Below, piece after piece: positions 5,712 to 6,614 of a stretch of DNA of 6,614 bases (position 1 is its first letter; every line of letters starts with the position of its first letter). Source of the stretch: Desulfobulbaceae bacterium UBA2262 (GTDB taxonomy: Bacteria; Desulfobacterota; Desulfobulbia; Desulfobulbales; Desulfurivibrionaceae); NCBI GenBank assembly GCA_002347185.1, contig DDXK01000029.1, forward strand, positions 16,872 to 23,485, in the 5' to 3' direction. Below the pieces are notes generated by a model. It was not told where the DNA came from. It saw only the letters and a program-made list of their open reading frames with translations, and did not search any database. The translations under genes and the position numbers were made by a program.

Positions 5712-6614
5712 TTTTCGCAGAGACAAGCCCTGCTTTCCCCCTGCAGGATAGGTTTTCTTCAATTCGCTGTCAGCCCGGGCGCGCCTGGCGCCAATCTTGC
5801 CGCTGTCCGGGCCGGCCTGGAGCGCCTTGCCCCGCAAGGACCGGGGCTGATCGTCCTCCCCGAGCTGTGGAATACCGGCTTCGCCTACGGGGAGCTGGCC
5901 CAGCTTGCCTGCGAAACCAGCGCGCACCTGGAGTTTCTCCAGGAACAGGCCCGGCAATACGGCATCCATCTGGCCGGCTCCATGCCCGAGCAGCTCCTCA
6001 CCGAGATCGGCAGCCGCATCCACAATACCCTCTTCGTGGTCGGGCCGGAGGGGCTGGCGGGCCGCTACCGCAAGCAGCAGCTCTTTGCCCCGATGGCTGA
6101 GGACCGTCATTTCCGGCCCGGCGACACTCCGCAGGCCATGGCCACCGCCCTGGGCCTGGTCGCGGGCCTGGTCTGCTACGATCTCCGCTTTCCCGAGCTG
6201 GCCAGGCTCCAGGCCGGGCAGGGGGCAGGACTGCTGGTGGTGAGCGCCCAATGGCCAGCGGTGCGGCGGGAGCATTGGCGGAGCCTCCTGATCGCCAGGG
6301 CCATTGAAAATCAGATCTTTGTCGCGGCCTGCAACCGCTCGGGCGTTACCGGCAACACGGAATTCGGCGGCCACTCGCTGCTGCTCGGGCCGGACGGCAC
6401 GGTGCTGGCCGAGGCCGGGGAAGGCGCCGAGGAGGCGTACCTTGCTGTCGATCCCGGCGTCATGGCGGAACTGCGGCAGCGTTTCAACACGGTGGGGCCG
6501 GCGCCCTACCGCGGCAACGATCAGGACAAAATCGTGGATCTTGACGAGCTTGCCTGCCTGGTGGCCCGTTACAGGGCGGTCGGCCGCAGGGTCGTTTTCA
6601 CCAACGGCTGCTTC
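5709..6614 (+). CDS. Nitrilase/omega-amidase-type hydrolase fused to the start of an RfaE/HldE-type adenylyltransferase domain (3' end outside window)
   Basis: The frame is open for 302 codons from ATG 5709 to the window edge, with no stop. Residues 13 to about 262 form a complete carbon-nitrogen hydrolase domain. The Glu-Lys-Cys triad is visible as E52 (VLPELWNTGF), K122 (GRYRKQQLF) and C156 (GLVCYDLRFPEL). SAQWPAVRREHW and ARAIENQIFVAACNRSG are typical of the YafV/Nit2 omega-amidase branch, which hydrolyses amides of 2-oxo acids such as 2-oxoglutaramate. This substrate is only a family guess. From about residue 272 the sequence changes to DKIVDLDELACLVARYRAVG and then RRVVFTNGCF at the edge. 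That is the characteristic opening of the RfaE/HldE C-terminal domain, where NGCF-D and the H-x-G-H nucleotide-binding motif follow. Such domains adenylylate heptose 1-phosphate for LPS core synthesis. The catalytic H-x-G-H would lie just outside the window. The gene sits 59 bp after the kinase, with no promoter seen between. Confidence 0.87.
   Translation, partial: MFSQRQALLSPCRIGFLQFAVSPGAPGANLAAVRAGLERLAPQGPGLIVLPELWNTGFAYGELAQLACETSAHLEFLQEQARQYGIHLAGSMPEQLLTEIGSRIHNTLFVVGPEGLAGRYRKQQLFAPMAEDRHFRPGDTPQAMATALGLVAGLVCYDLRFPELARLQAGQGAGLLVVSAQWPAVRREHWRSLLIARAIENQIFVAACNRSGVTGNTEFGGHSLLLGPDGTVLAEAGEGAEEAYLAVDPGVMAELRQRFNTVGPAPYRGNDQDKIVDLDELACLVARYRAVGRRVVFTNGCF

Noticed and set aside
5532..6374. 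Minus-strand open frame (280 codons) opposite the end of the kinase and the hydrolase
   Set aside because: It crosses two real plus-strand genes and their intergenic region and has no recognisable family features.

Overview
The window is a GC-rich stretch of bacterial chromosome. Its gene content points to an anaerobic Gram-negative of the Desulfobacterota (sulfate reducers and relatives, perhaps Desulfobulbales): a chemoreceptor with a terminal pentapeptide-like motif, a RACo-type ferredoxin/ASKHA ATPase, a hybrid kinase whose PAS domain carries a Cys-Pro-Phe-Cys motif, and the start of an LPS-heptose-type adenylyltransferase domain. This placement is an inference from protein style; no rRNA or other marker gene is present.

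Layout. Positions 1-561 (+) are the C-terminal third or so of a methyl-accepting chemotaxis protein, closed by a strong intrinsic terminator (589-625). Converging on it from the minus strand is a two-gene unit: a 643-residue 2Fe-2S/ASKHA protein (3392-1461) followed 30 bp later by a family 2 glycosyltransferase-like protein with altered active-site motifs (1430-624). A 211-bp divergent intergenic region (3393-3603) holds two good sigma70-type promoters pointing in opposite directions and a near-perfect 18-bp palindrome. On the plus strand follow a soluble hybrid sensor histidine kinase with two PAS domains (3604-5649) and, after 59 bp, an unfinished gene (5709 to the window end). That gene encodes a complete nitrilase/omega-amidase-type hydrolase which reads without a stop into what looks like the first 30 residues of an RfaE/HldE-type nucleotidyltransferase domain.

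How the parts may work together. The MCP and the hybrid kinase are separate signalling inputs. The ASKHA protein is of the type that uses ATP and a reduced 2Fe-2S cluster to reactivate oxidised corrinoid (B12) proteins, but no corrinoid protein or methyltransferase lies in the window, so its client is elsewhere. The kinase has its own receiver domain, and no separate response regulator or output gene follows it.

Most notable are the hydrolase-adenylyltransferase fusion at the right edge, the glycosyltransferase that lacks the usual metal-binding Asp motif but shares an operon with a redox ATPase, the four-cysteine PAS domain, and the compact divergent promoter region. I saw no mobile elements, CRISPR arrays, tRNA or rRNA genes.
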